A stretch of DNA of 64,000 nt from Aeromicrobium sp. (GTDB lineage: Bacteria; Actinomycetota; Coriobacteriia; Anaerosomatales; Anaerosomataceae). The number at the start of each line of letters is the position of its first letter. Within the stretch, counting starts at the first letter, position 1. Of the stretch, positions 7,951 through 17,335 are shown piece after piece. Under the pieces are notes generated by a model that was not told the DNA's origin, did no database searches, and saw nothing but the letters and a program-made list of their open reading frames with translations. The stretch lies in contig JADIIM010000043.1 of NCBI GenBank assembly GCA_015351705.1, forward strand, positions 21,063 through 85,062. Direction: 5' to 3'. A program made the position numbers and the translations under genes.

Positions 7951-9276
7951 ATGAATGGCATAGCCGGCCAGGTCATCCTGATCCTCGTTCTCATACTGCT
8001 CAACGGCTACTTCGCCGCTGCCGAGATCGCACTTGTGAGCGCTCGCCGTGCCGCCATCAAGATGGAGGCCGATGAGGGGTCGGCCCGCGCGCGCGCCGTT
8101 CTTCGGCTCACAGCGGACCCGTCGCGGTTCATGGCTGCCATCCAGGTGGGCATCACGCTCGTTGGATTCGGGGCCTCGGCCACCGCGGCGGTCACACTCG
8201 CTGAGCCTCTCGCATCGTGGCTCGGCTCGCTCGGCATCTCGTGGGTCGGGTCGGTCGCCAGCGGTCTTGCGGTCTTCCTGGTGACGTTGGTGATCTCCTA
8301 CTTCACCCTCGTGTTCGGCGAGTTGGCGCCGAAGCGCCTCGGACTCGAGCGCGCAGAGGCTGTTGCCAAGGTCGTGGCTGGACCAGTCGCCCTCCTGCAG
8401 CGCGTCACCGGCCCGCTCATCTGGGTGCTTGCGCGGTCGACGGATGCCGCAGCGCGCCTACTTGGTGTGAGGCCGGGCGACGTCAGACCGGGCGTGACCG
8501 AGGAGGAGATCAAGCTGCTCGTGACCGAGCAGGGCTCGCTGCTTGAAGACGAGAAGCGGATGATCCACGAGATCTTCGAACTGGGCGACATGGTGGCCAA
8601 GGAGATCATGGTGCCGCGTGTGGACATGCTCATGATCGAAGACATCACGCCGCTCGACTCGGCCATCGAGGTCTTCCGGTCCTCGGGCTACTCACGTCTC
8701 CCGGTCTTCCGCGAGGACGCTGACACGATCGTGGGCATCGTGATGCTGAAGGACCTGGTAGGGCCGGTCTCCGAGGGCAGGCTCGACGAGCCGGTCGCGG
8801 CGTTTGTCCGGCCTGCGGTCTACGTGCCGGAGACCAAGCCCATCCTTGCGATGCTTCGCGATATGCAGGCGGCTCACAACCATCTTGCCATCGTCGTTGA
8901 TGAGTACGGTGGGACATCGGGCCTCGTGACCATCGAGGACATCGTGGAGGAGATCATCGGCGAGATCGCCGACGAGTTCGATCGCGAGCGGCGATACATC
9001 ACTGAGCTCGGTCAGGACCGCTGGGTCGTGGACGGACTGCTGTCGGTGCACGAAGCGAACGAGACCCTCGGCTGGGACCTGCCGCTTTCCGACGAGTACG
9101 AGACGGTGGCGGGATGGGTGCTCTTCGAGCTCGGCCACATCCCTGCCGAGGGTGAGGCGCTTGCACGTGGTGACCTCGTGGTGAACGTGGACAGCGTTCG
9201 CCGGAGGAGGATCGCACGGCTTCGGGTATCAAAGACGGGGGACGCAGGCGGTGAGCACGCGCCGGCGTCTGAATGA
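7951..9276 (+). CDS. CNNM/CorC (HlyC, TlyC-like) family transporter
   Basis: A 441-residue protein with the standard architecture. A DUF21/CNNM membrane domain covers residues 1-190 ([20 protein letters not shown] at about 18-37). A CBS pair covers residues 205-335 ([51 protein letters not shown]). A CorC_HlyC C-terminal domain covers residues 350-430. Family members act in Mg2+/Co2+ efflux or membrane integrity. The acidic [16 protein letters not shown] stretch is typical. The ATG at 7951 has AAGGA 12-13 bases upstream. Both length and domain order are ordinary. Confidence 0.92.
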   Translation: MNGIAGQVILILVLILLNGYFAAAEIALVSARRAAIKMEADEGSARARAVLRLTADPSRFMAAIQVGITLVGFGASATAAVTLAEPLASWLGSLGISWVGSVASGLAVFLVTLVISYFTLVFGELAPKRLGLERAEAVAKVVAGPVALLQRVTGPLIWVLARSTDAAARLLGVRPGDVRPGVTEEEIKLLVTEQGSLLEDEKRMIHEIFELGDMVAKEIMVPRVDMLMIEDITPLDSAIEVFRSSGYSRLPVFREDADTIVGIVMLKDLVGPVSEGRLDEPVAAFVRPAVYVPETKPILAMLRDMQAAHNHLAIVVDEYGGTSGLVTIEDIVEEIIGEIADEFDRERRYITELGQDRWVVDGLLSVHEANETLGWDLPLSDEYETVAGWVLFELGHIPAEGEALARGDLVVNVDSVRRRRIARLRVSKTGDAGGEHAPASE

Positions 9277-9320
9277 CGAACGTCGGGCGAAGTGGCCCGG
9301 CCCCGACACAGGAGCCAGCG

Positions 9321-10529
9321 ATGAATGACACGAACCATACGCCACATGCCGACACCGGCGCCGAAACACCCGCACAGCCGGTAGCCGACGTCTCGCGACC
9401 CGCCGCGCCAGCGCCACCGCCTTCGCCCGGGGTCTCCGGTGGCGGCGCCGTGAGGCGTGGTGCCGTGCTGTGGGGCGTCACGCTCGTCGCCATCGGCGGG
9501 CTGCTGCTCATCAGCCAGCTGGTGCCGGGCATCGCCCTGTGGCGCTACTGGCCTCTCATCATCGTCGCCATCGGCGTGCGACAGATGCTCGGCCCCTCGG
9601 TAGGTCACTGGTCGATCAAGCACGCTGCCGACGGCCTGGTCACCGTCGCCTTCGGGCTCGTGTTCCTGGGCCAGATGCTGGGATACCTCGGGTGGAACGT
9701 CTGGCTGAATCTGCTGCGGCTCTGGCCGCTGCTGCTGGTGGCGATCGGCCTGGAGGTCGCCGGGAAGGGGCTGCGGTCCGAGTGGATCCGCGCACTGGGC
9801 GGTGTGGTGATCATCGGCGGACTCGTGTACGGTTCGCTCGTCTTGACGCCCACCGGCAGCTGGATGCCGATCGTCCCGGTCGCGGGTCAAGCGGAGACGT
9901 TCTCAGAGACCGAACCCCACAACGCGCGAGTCGATGAAGGCGTCGCCACCGTTCGGGGAGGCGTCGGGCGCATGACGGTCGAGGCGGGCGACGAGCTCGT
10001 GGACGCGCGCGGCCGCTCGGCGTTCGAGCCTGACTTCGAGGCGCGGGTCGAAGGTGACAGCGCGGCGGTCGACGTGGGTATCGGGGGCACCTGGATGCCG
10101 ATGGTCGAAGATGCGTGGCTTGCGGTCGCGCTCGATCGGCGGGTCGCGTGGGACCTGGCGGTGGACGCAGGCGTGTCCCAGTACGAGCTCGATCTGCGTG
10201 AGGTACCGTTGCGGGCGTTCGAGCTCAAGGCCGGCGTGTCCGATGGTGTCGTGACGCTCAGCCGTGCCGGGGACGGCGGTGAGCGCGGAGGCGTTCCCGC
10301 GAAGATCGAGGCCGGTGTCTCGTCGCTCCGGGTGCGCGTGCCCGCAGCCGACCGTGTCCGGGTCACCGTGAGCGAGGGGCTCTCCGGCGTGGACGCCCGG
10401 GGACAGTGGACGTCGACACGCGATGGCGGGAAGCGCACGTTCACCAGCGATGGTTTCAGGGAGTCAGGCACCTGGTGGGAGATCGACGTCACCGCCGGGA
10501 TCGGCAGCATCGTCATCGAGTACTACTAG
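9321..10529 (+). CDS. LiaF-like membrane protein with C-terminal toast-rack-type domain
   Basis: A 402-residue protein. Residues 1-50 are a proline/alanine-rich cytoplasmic tail. Residues 55-175 hold four helices in LiaI/LiaF-TM pattern (VTLVAIGGLLLISQLVPGIA; WRYWPLIIVAIGVRQML; LLRLWPLLLVAIGLEVAG). Residues 195-402 form a beta-rich extracytoplasmic domain resembling the LiaF/DUF2154 toast-rack fold. LiaF proteins sense or damp envelope stress. The ATG at 9321 with GGAG 6 bases upstream was chosen over an earlier start that overlaps the previous gene. The next gene encodes a PspC protein, so the pair looks like an envelope-stress module. Confidence 0.8.
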   Translation: MNDTNHTPHADTGAETPAQPVADVSRPAAPAPPPSPGVSGGGAVRRGAVLWGVTLVAIGGLLLISQLVPGIALWRYWPLIIVAIGVRQMLGPSVGHWSIKHAADGLVTVAFGLVFLGQMLGYLGWNVWLNLLRLWPLLLVAIGLEVAGKGLRSEWIRALGGVVIIGGLVYGSLVLTPTGSWMPIVPVAGQAETFSETEPHNARVDEGVATVRGGVGRMTVEAGDELVDARGRSAFEPDFEARVEGDSAAVDVGIGGTWMPMVEDAWLAVALDRRVAWDLAVDAGVSQYELDLREVPLRAFELKAGVSDGVVTLSRAGDGGERGGVPAKIEAGVSSLRVRVPAADRVRVTVSEGLSGVDARGQWTSTRDGGKRTFTSDGFRESGTWWEIDVTAGIGSIVIEYY

Positions 10530-10541
10530 GAGGTTTCGATC

Positions 10542-11081
10542 GTGGCACACGAGCATCCCACTCACGGTCCGGAAGGCGACCGCGACGCATCGGGTTGGGT
10601 GATACTGGGCGTCGTGCTGATCGTCGCCGGCTTCTTCCTCGGCGCGCGTAATCTCGGCATCGTCCCGTGGCCGCTCGGCTACGTCTGGGACATGATCATG
10701 AAGGCGCGCGTAGGCATCGGAATCGTGCTCATCGGCATCGTGTTGATCTGGTGGGCGCAGTCAGGCAAGGGCTTCAGGGCCCCGGTGCGGGGCGCGAAGC
10801 TGTACCGCTCTCGCCAGGAGAAGTGGCTGGCAGGCGTCCTGGGCGGCCTTGCCGAGTACTTCGGCGTCGACGTGACGTTGCTGCGGCTGGCCTTCATCGC
10901 ACTCGTCGTCTTGTTCGACGTCGGCGGGCTGGTCCTCGCGTACATCATCATGGCGATCGTGGTCCCCTATCCGCCTGCGGTGTCCCAGGCACCGCCACAG
11001 GCCCCCGAGTGGCCGACTCCCGCCGCGCCGTCCCCTCCGGTGGGCGAATCGACGCCGGGTGAGGTGGACCGGGCGGAATGA
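10542..11081 (+). CDS. PspC-domain membrane protein
   Basis: A 179-residue protein. Residues 20-70 contain two helices of a LiaI-like type. Residues 85-145 form a PspC domain (GAKLYRSRQEKWLAGVLGGL, then AEYFGVDVTLLRLAFIALVV, then LAYIIMAIVVP). The tail is proline-rich. PspC proteins link membrane stress to regulators such as PspA or LiaRS. GTG 10542 is preceded by AGGAGG at 8 bases. It lies 12 bases after the LiaF-like gene and its stop overlaps the start of the next gene (ATGA). Confidence 0.87.
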   Translation: MAHEHPTHGPEGDRDASGWVILGVVLIVAGFFLGARNLGIVPWPLGYVWDMIMKARVGIGIVLIGIVLIWWAQSGKGFRAPVRGAKLYRSRQEKWLAGVLGGLAEYFGVDVTLLRLAFIALVVLFDVGGLVLAYIIMAIVVPYPPAVSQAPPQAPEWPTPAAPSPPVGESTPGEVDRAE

Positions 11082-12064
11082 CATCCGGCGACGGGGTGAC
11101 GCGGGCCAGGACGGCACCGGGCGATGTGGTGGACGCCCACGTCCACCTGTTCTCACTCCCGCTGTTCCGCGAGTTCATCGAGAAGCACCCGGATGCCGAT
11201 CCGCGCTGGAGGAAGGCGCTCGAGGACGGGAAGTGGGGCCGGCGCAGCGAGTCGCTCCCCGACCTTGACGCAGCGGCCATGGCCCAGTGGTACGCGGCCC
11301 GGCTCGACGATGCCGGGATCGCACAGGCGGTGGTCGTCTCGGTACTCGCGGACTCGCAGTACACACGGGACTTCATCGCCGCCTCGGCCGGGCGCGTCGC
11401 CGCGTTGTGCAACCTGGACCCCCGCTCTCCCGAGGCGCCCGCCCTGCTCGAGCGCGAGATGGCGGCCGGCTTCAAGGGTGTCAAGCTGCTGCCGGTCAAC
11501 CGCTGCTACCGGCTCTCGGACCCGGCGTGCAGGCCATTCTTCGAGAAGGCCGCCTCACTCGGCGCGGCCATCACCGTGCACTACGGCGTGACGGTGGATC
11601 CGTCGGGGGACCTGCGGTACGCGGATCCGACCGACCTTTCCCCGGTGGCGCGCGACTTCCCGGAGATCACCTTCGTGATCGCGCATTTCGGCGCCGGCTA
11701 CCTTCACGAGGCGCTCCGCCTCGGCTACCAGTGCAAGAACGTGTGCCTAGACTCCTCGGGCACGAACAACTGGATGGACTACGACCCGCACGGCTACACG
11801 CTCCCGCAGGTCTTCGAGCGCGCGATCACCGCGCTGGGGCCTGAGCGGGTGCTGTTTGGGACGGACTCCGGTACGACCGGCCCCTACCGGAGGTGGATCG
11901 CATACCAGCAGCGGAGGGTGCTCGAGGAGCTCGGGCTGTCGGCTGCGGACCGCGACCTGGTGCTTCGAGCCAACGCGGTGAGGATCTTCCGCCTCGACGG
12001 ACGCGCGCAGGGGAGGAGGTCCGATGAGCTGGGGCAAGCACAACGAGGAGCGCGAGTACGATGA
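11078..12064 (+). CDS. Amidohydrolase_2 family metal-dependent hydrolase
   Basis: A 328-residue TIM-barrel hydrolase. Metal-site motifs are DAHVHLF at residues 19-25, HYG near 168, a VIAHFGAGYLHE segment near 201-212 and FGTDSG near 260. Family members include decarboxylases and hydrolases, and the substrate cannot be read from sequence. The ATG overlaps the stop of the PspC gene by 4 bases. The C-terminus overlaps the methyltransferase gene by 41 bases, and the last dozen residues (GRRSDELGQAQRGARVR) are low-complexity and probably an accident of that overlap. Confidence 0.78.
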   Translation: MTSGDGVTRARTAPGDVVDAHVHLFSLPLFREFIEKHPDADPRWRKALEDGKWGRRSESLPDLDAAAMAQWYAARLDDAGIAQAVVVSVLADSQYTRDFIAASAGRVAALCNLDPRSPEAPALLEREMAAGFKGVKLLPVNRCYRLSDPACRPFFEKAASLGAAITVHYGVTVDPSGDLRYADPTDLSPVARDFPEITFVIAHFGAGYLHEALRLGYQCKNVCLDSSGTNNWMDYDPHGYTLPQVFERAITALGPERVLFGTDSGTTGPYRRWIAYQQRRVLEELGLSAADRDLVLRANAVRIFRLDGRAQGRRSDELGQAQRGARVR

Positions 12065-12854
12065 ACTCGTGAACTGGGACGCTCGGCTGACCCGCGAGGG
12101 GCCGTTCTTCCAGAAGCTGTTCGATGAGCACGGTGTGCGCTCGGTGGCCGACGTGGGCGCGGGCAGCGCCCGGCATTCGATCATGTACCGATCGTGGGGT
12201 CTTGACGTGTGGGCCATCGATCCGAGCAAAGACATGCTCGAGCTCGCGCGGGAGAACGCCGAGCGGCTGAAGAGCGACATCCGCGTCGTGCAGGGTGGTT
12301 TCGGGGACGTGGCCTCCATCGTCGGAGGTCCGGTGGACGCGATCACCTGCACCGGCAATGCGCTGCCGCACGTGCGCTCTATCGAGGGACTGCGCGAGGC
12401 GCTCGCGGACTTCGCGGCGGCGCTCAGGCCGGGTGGCGTGCTCGTGCTGCACTACCTGAACCACCACCGGCTCATCACGCAGCGCATCCGCACGATGTCC
12501 CCGGTGTTCCGCGAGACGTCGACGGGCGACAAGTTCTTCCTGCGACTCCTCGGCTACACGCCTGACGCTGACGGAATACTCTTCGACTTCGTCACGCTCG
12601 TACGCGACGTCAGCGTGCGCGAGGCGCCCCACACGATCGAGAGCTGGCCCAAGACGCTCGAGGCCGACCCGTCCGGCGGATGGTCCATCCGGTCGCGCCG
12701 GTCGCTTCACTTCGCCATGCCGCCCGGCCTCATCTCAGATGAGCTCGCCCGTGCGGGGTTCAGCGGCGTGACGCTGCTGGGAGACCACGAAGGCCGCATG
12801 CTCGACGCCGACACCGACGAGAGCGTGATCGTCGTCGCCACTCGCGCGCAGTGA
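12024..12854 (+). CDS. SAM-dependent class I methyltransferase
   Basis: A 276-residue Rossmann-fold methyltransferase. Motif I is VADVGAGSARHSIMY at about residues 40-54, motif II is WAIDPSKDML near 64, the motif IV region is ITCTGNALPHV near 110, and LRPGGVLVLHYLN lies near 136. The N-terminus WGKHNEEREYDELVNWDARL resembles glycine/sarcosine-type small-molecule methyltransferases, but the substrate is not determined. ATG 12024 has a strong GGGGAGGAGG 5 bases upstream, which supports this start despite the 41-base overlap with the upstream gene. Confidence 0.82.
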   Translation: MSWGKHNEEREYDELVNWDARLTREGPFFQKLFDEHGVRSVADVGAGSARHSIMYRSWGLDVWAIDPSKDMLELARENAERLKSDIRVVQGGFGDVASIVGGPVDAITCTGNALPHVRSIEGLREALADFAAALRPGGVLVLHYLNHHRLITQRIRTMSPVFRETSTGDKFFLRLLGYTPDADGILFDFVTLVRDVSVREAPHTIESWPKTLEADPSGGWSIRSRRSLHFAMPPGLISDELARAGFSGVTLLGDHEGRMLDADTDESVIVVATRAQ

Positions 12855-12863
12855 GGGGTCTGC

Positions 12864-13532
12864 TCAGGAAGCGGACTCACACACACGTGGGCCGAGCGCG
12901 CATCGCCTGCCGAGTGTCGCATCGCACCGATCGACCGGGGCCGTGAGCCCTGACGGGGCGACCCCTGGGATCCCGGACACGAGCGCGGCGTACACATGGC
13001 ACAGGGGCAGGCCCGCGACGTTCTGGAAGCACTGATCGTCGTCCACGCTGGCGAGATGACGCTCGATGTTGTACGCGCCGGCACAGCCGAGCACCTCATC
13101 ACCAGCGACCCATGCATCCACGGTCGTCTCCTCCAGTGCGCGCATCGCGACCGGCGTGCTCACGGCGAAGGTGGCCGGCTCGGCCATGCCTGCCGCGAAC
13201 AGCGCGACTCCGGTGACGACCTCGTGCATCTCTCCTGAGAGCAACGCCAGCATTCGTCGGGCGTCGTCACGATCCGCGGGCTTGCCGAGCACCTGGCCAT
13301 CAGCGACCACGATCGTGTCAAACGCGAGGATCGTGCCGGTACAAGCGCCGATGGCGCGGGCGGCACGCGCCTTGTCTGCAGCGAGAGTCGCAGCCAGTCG
13401 AGCCGGGGGGAGGGGGGCCGAGAGGTCCTCCGGCGTGTCGGTGGCCGTGATCGCGACCTGGACGCCGAGCCATGCGATAAGGCGCCGACGCCGCGGAGAG
13501 GCGGATGCGAGTACGATGGGGGCGGTTTCCAT
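12864..13532 (-). CDS. maf: Maf-family nucleotide pyrophosphatase
   Basis: A 222-residue Maf/HAM1-like nucleoside triphosphate pyrophosphatase, a house-cleaning enzyme acting on modified nucleotides. The signature LASASPRRRRLIAWLG is at residues 8-23 and FDTIVVADGQVLGKP at about 72-86. The C-terminal half keeps AGAYNIE and NVAGLPLCHVYAAL. The usual KAGGYxIQG motif is altered to CAGAYNIER, so specificity may differ. ATG 13532 fits family length; it has no strong ribosome-binding site, and a start at 13589 would add 19 residues without homology. Confidence 0.85.
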   Translation of the reverse strand: METAPIVLASASPRRRRLIAWLGVQVAITATDTPEDLSAPLPPARLAATLAADKARAARAIGACTGTILAFDTIVVADGQVLGKPADRDDARRMLALLSGEMHEVVTGVALFAAGMAEPATFAVSTPVAMRALEETTVDAWVAGDEVLGCAGAYNIERHLASVDDDQCFQNVAGLPLCHVYAALVSGIPGVAPSGLTAPVDRCDATLGRRCALGPRVCESAS

Positions 13533-13613
13533 GGTCAGCGATGATAGCACCCGCCGTGCTGAAGCGGCATAATCGGTGGTACCCGGCACGACGAGGAGAG
13601 GTTCTGAGCAGGC

Positions 13614-15764
13614 ATGCAGGACGCACGCGCCGAGCGCGCACCCGAGTCAGTCGAGCGCTTCGTCAAGCAGATGCTCGTGGTCTACAAGGCGGTGAAGCTC
13701 TACCCGCCGGCAAGCGATATCCCCCGGGACAGCGCCGGCGACCTCATCAAGCTGTTGCGCATCCTTTTGCGAGACCATCCCGACCTGCGCTTCATGGTCT
13801 CGAAGGAAGCGCTTCTGTATGGCGGACTACCGGTGTTGCCTGACCAGGCACCCTTCGTGGCCCTCGCCCGCGACTTCTACAACCATCAGCTGGCCGACGT
13901 CAGGTTCCACGCTTCCGTCAGCGCCAAGGAGGTCATCGGGTTCCTGCGCATCTTGCAGGAGCCGCCCGCGGACATCCAGGCCTCAGGCGGGTTCGACCAG
14001 CGTCTCTGGGACCAGCAGATCGACGGCATCACCGTGCGGACGGTGTCGACGAAGGTGGTCGACACCGCGCTTGAGGGCGATGGGCCCACGGTGGATGAGG
14101 ACGAGCCATGGCCCCCGGCGCACGAACGCATCGACGAACTCGTCGCAGCCGCGTACGGAGCGCGACCACGGGACCAGCGCATGCTCGTGCGCTTCGTGCA
14201 AAGCCCGCGCCTCGTCTCCCGCTACCTCGCTGAGCTCGCGTCATCGGGTCGTGGCGGGCGGCCGCTCGTCAACCTGGTAGCGGGGCGGGTCGTCTCGCTC
14301 GCTCATGCGGCGTACGCTGAGCTCGCCGAGGAGCAGCCCGCGCTCTTCCGCTCGGTGGCCGAGGGCCTGCTCGGGCTCACTCCTGAGCTTCGACGCGATG
14401 TGCTTGTCCAGCGGCTGCTTCCGGAAGCGCGCCTCGATGATGCGGTGGCCGGGGTTCTCCGCCAGTTCGAGCTCGGCGAGCTGTGCCAGGCGCTTGTAGA
14501 GGGCACCGACCTCGACCCGGTCTCGCAAAGCGGCCTTTCCCGCGCCATACGCAATCTCGCGGTGATCAGCCTGCGTCCTCGCGACGAGGTCCTGAATGCC
14601 GCCGAAGCGGCGCTGCGTGAGGCCGGCGCCGACGACAAGATGGTCGCCGCCGTGCTCGAGAGCGCGGCCCCGACGCGCCTTCGCGTCCCGTCGCCATCGG
14701 ACGGACGGGTCGAAAGCGTAGAGAGCGTGATCAAGCTGGTCGACCTTTCGCCGGTGGGGCGCGAGGCCGCCGACTCCGACGTCGCCGCGTTGCGCGAGGA
14801 AGTCGCAGCAGGCATTTCCGACGGGGACGTCATGCTCGCTCTTGTGACGCTCGTGTCCATCGAGCGGCGCTCCGAGGCCTTCGCGTCGCTCATGGCGGTC
14901 ATCGAGGACAGGCTCGGCATGCTGCTCGATTGGGGCGAGTATGCCGATGCCGCTGACGCGGCAGCGACGTTCGCGGCCATGGAGGGCGATGAGACGCTCG
15001 ACGAAGGCCAGCGCGAACGTGTCGTGTCCGCGCTGGTGGCGATGGCCGCGACCGAGCATATGCGTGAGCTCTCGTCGGCGCTCAGGCGTCATGCAGCCGG
15101 AACGCCCGAGCACGACGCGTGCAAGCGGCTGCTCACCACACTCGGGGCGTACACGGTGGGCCCGCTGCTCGAGGTGCTGGCGGACGAGCCGGACATGGCG
15201 GCCCGCAAGTCGCTCGTCGACCTCATCTCGGGGATGGCGCAGCGTCACGTCCGCGAGCTCGGCGAGCGTGTGAGCGATCCACGCTGGTATTTTGTGCGCA
15301 ACGTCGTCGCGATCCTCGGCTCGACGCGCAGCACCGAGGCGTTGGGGTATCTCTCCCGCACGCTGCGGCACTCTGACGCGCGTGTCCGCCGGGAGACCAT
15401 CCGCGCGGTGGCGTCGATCCGCGACCGGCTGTCCGAGGAGATGCTGATGGCGGCGCTGTCCGACGAGGACCCGCAGAACGTGGGCCTGGCGGCTCGCTCG
15501 CTCGGGGTCGTCGGGTCGCGAGTGGCCTTCGGTGCGCTCGCCGCAGTGGCGCGTGGCGAGGGCCGCGGGAATCGTGAGCCGTCGGCCCGGATCGAGGCGA
15601 TCGAGGCGCTCGGCCGTCTCGGGATACCGGAGGCAGCCGAGGTGCTTGATGGGATCGCGCGCCAGCGGACGATCATCCGGAGCGCTCGTGCTCGGGAGAT
15701 CCGCACTGCCGCAGAAGGCGCGTTGGCCACGCTGCGCGCCGGCGGAGAAAGGGGTGTCCGATGA
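13614..15764 (+). CDS. HEAT-repeat protein with N-terminal domain shared with the adjacent HD-GYP protein
   Basis: A 716-residue soluble protein. Residues 10-125 (VERFVKQMLVVYKAVKLYPP at 14-33, then FMVSKEALLYGGLPVLPDQ, then VIGFLRIL) form a helical domain whose pattern recurs at the N-terminus of the next gene. Residues 200-460 are helical and acidic. Residues 490-710 contain HEAT-like repeats (ALGYLSRTLRHSDARVRRET; MMAALSDEDPQNVGLAARS in outline; AIEALGRLGIPEAAEVLD). HEAT arrays usually bind protein partners. The last codons overlap the HD-GYP start (ATGA), so the two are made together and may act as one signalling unit. No enzymatic motif was seen. Confidence 0.75.
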   Translation: MQDARAERAPESVERFVKQMLVVYKAVKLYPPASDIPRDSAGDLIKLLRILLRDHPDLRFMVSKEALLYGGLPVLPDQAPFVALARDFYNHQLADVRFHASVSAKEVIGFLRILQEPPADIQASGGFDQRLWDQQIDGITVRTVSTKVVDTALEGDGPTVDEDEPWPPAHERIDELVAAAYGARPRDQRMLVRFVQSPRLVSRYLAELASSGRGGRPLVNLVAGRVVSLAHAAYAELAEEQPALFRSVAEGLLGLTPELRRDVLVQRLLPEARLDDAVAGVLRQFELGELCQALVEGTDLDPVSQSGLSRAIRNLAVISLRPRDEVLNAAEAALREAGADDKMVAAVLESAAPTRLRVPSPSDGRVESVESVIKLVDLSPVGREAADSDVAALREEVAAGISDGDVMLALVTLVSIERRSEAFASLMAVIEDRLGMLLDWGEYADAADAAATFAAMEGDETLDEGQRERVVSALVAMAATEHMRELSSALRRHAAGTPEHDACKRLLTTLGAYTVGPLLEVLADEPDMAARKSLVDLISGMAQRHVRELGERVSDPRWYFVRNVVAILGSTRSTEALGYLSRTLRHSDARVRRETIRAVASIRDRLSEEMLMAALSDEDPQNVGLAARSLGVVGSRVAFGALAAVARGEGRGNREPSARIEAIEALGRLGIPEAAEVLDGIARQRTIIRSARAREIRTAAEGALATLRAGGERGVR

Positions 15765-17281
15765 GCGACGAAGCCCCGCGCCGCCACGGCCCCGACAAGG
15801 TCCGTGCCCCCAGGAGTGTCACGGGGTCACCTACGGACGATGCGGCGTTGACACCACCACGCATCACCGCCGAGACATCGGACGGTGCGGCGAGCATCGC
15901 GTTCTCGGCGAACCAGGTGCGACGCGCCCGACATCTGCTCACGCGTCTGTACGGACTCAGGCGAGCGCGACGGCTCTACCCGGATGCGCATCCCGCGATC
16001 GCCGAGGCGGCGCGGGACCTGCATGAGGTCATCGCGCAGTACCACGCCGAGGGCGTGGACGTCCCGCTGACCTTCTTCGAGGAGGAGGTGCTGCTCGGCG
16101 AGCAGGTGCTGACCGAGGACAGCCTGCTGTTCGACCAGCTGATCCGTGACATCAGCGGCATCGGTGCGGGGGGCATCACCTTCCTTCGCGGGCTCGATCC
16201 GGAAGAGCTCGCGCGCTTCGCCGTCGTGGTCGGTGCCCGGCCTGACCAGGTCGCCGAGCTCGACGGCGGCATCGCCACGCTCGTCGAGCGGGCACGCGTG
16301 CCGCATATCGTGGTCAGCACGGTGAACGTGGTGCGCGATGACGTGACGGTGGCCGACGAGGACGAGCGTCAAGTCGCCAAGGCGGCCTACACCGGCGCCC
16401 TGGACCTGCTGCGTGAGGTCGAGCGGCTCATCCGCTCGAACCAGCCGCTCAGCGCCGGTCACGTCAAAGGCGCCGTCCGCAGCCTGGTGGACAACATCGT
16501 TCGGAACAGGTTCGCGATGCTGGAGCTCTCCAGCCTCAAGAACTTCGACGAGTACACGTTCTACCATTCGGTGAACGTCGCGATCCTCTCGGTCGCGCTC
16601 GGCTCGATGCTCACCCGCGACTACCGGTTCCTGTCGTCACTCGGCATCGGGGCGCTGCTTCACGACATCGGCAAGATGTCCGTGGACATCGAGACGCTGA
16701 ACAAGGCGGGCCCCCTGACGACCGGTGAGTGGGAGGACATCCGAAACCACCCGGTCAACGGTGCCGAGATCACGGCGCTGACGTCTGGCCTGGACCGCGC
16801 CGCGGTGGTGTGCATCCTCGAGCACCATATGCGTTACGACCTGACCGGATACCCGCAACGCCCGCTCAAGCGCCCACAGCACATCGCAAGCAGGATCGTG
16901 GCTGTTGCCGACGCGTACGACGCGATGACCTCGCAGCGTCCGTACAGTGCACCGCGTATGCAGGACGAGGCCATGGGCGTCATCATCCGCAACGCAGGGA
17001 CCGCCCTGGACCCGGTGCTGGTCCGTCTCTTCGTCGACCTGCTCGGCTACTTCCCGCCGCGTTCGCTCGTGCTCTTGAGCTCCGGTGAGACCGCGGTCGT
17101 GGTCAGCGTGAGCCCGTCGGAACCCTCACGCCCACGCGTTCGCGTGATCGCTGACGAACGCGGGGAGATGATCACGCCGCTGGACATCGACCTGACCGAC
17201 GCCGCCGAGAGCGGGGGCCGGTCGGTCCTGCGGTGCCTGGATCCGGCCGGGATGGACGTGGAGATCAGCGACTTCCTGTGA
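15761..17281 (+). CDS. HD-GYP domain cyclic-di-GMP phosphodiesterase
   Basis: A 506-residue protein. Residues 45-165 repeat the helical domain of the upstream HEAT protein (TRLYGLRRARRLYPDAHPA; LTFFEEEVLLGEQVLTED). Residues 240-420 form an HD-GYP domain: FDEYTFYHSVNVAILS, LLHDIGKMSVDIE with the HD pair, NHPVNGAEI, LEHHMRYDLTGYPQ with the GYP motif, and ADAYDAMTSQRPY. All metal and GYP residues look intact, so c-di-GMP (or cGAMP) hydrolysis is plausible. Residues 425-506 form a beta-rich tail. The gene is coupled to the HEAT gene by a 4-base overlap. Confidence 0.9.
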   Translation: MSDEAPRRHGPDKVRAPRSVTGSPTDDAALTPPRITAETSDGAASIAFSANQVRRARHLLTRLYGLRRARRLYPDAHPAIAEAARDLHEVIAQYHAEGVDVPLTFFEEEVLLGEQVLTEDSLLFDQLIRDISGIGAGGITFLRGLDPEELARFAVVVGARPDQVAELDGGIATLVERARVPHIVVSTVNVVRDDVTVADEDERQVAKAAYTGALDLLREVERLIRSNQPLSAGHVKGAVRSLVDNIVRNRFAMLELSSLKNFDEYTFYHSVNVAILSVALGSMLTRDYRFLSSLGIGALLHDIGKMSVDIETLNKAGPLTTGEWEDIRNHPVNGAEITALTSGLDRAAVVCILEHHMRYDLTGYPQRPLKRPQHIASRIVAVADAYDAMTSQRPYSAPRMQDEAMGVIIRNAGTALDPVLVRLFVDLLGYFPPRSLVLLSSGETAVVVSVSPSEPSRPRVRVIADERGEMITPLDIDLTDAAESGGRSVLRCLDPAGMDVEISDFL

Positions 17282-17335
17282 CCTTCGTGAGGAACGGGTA
17301 CCATCACCGGTACGGACCCGGACCCGGGAGGGAAC

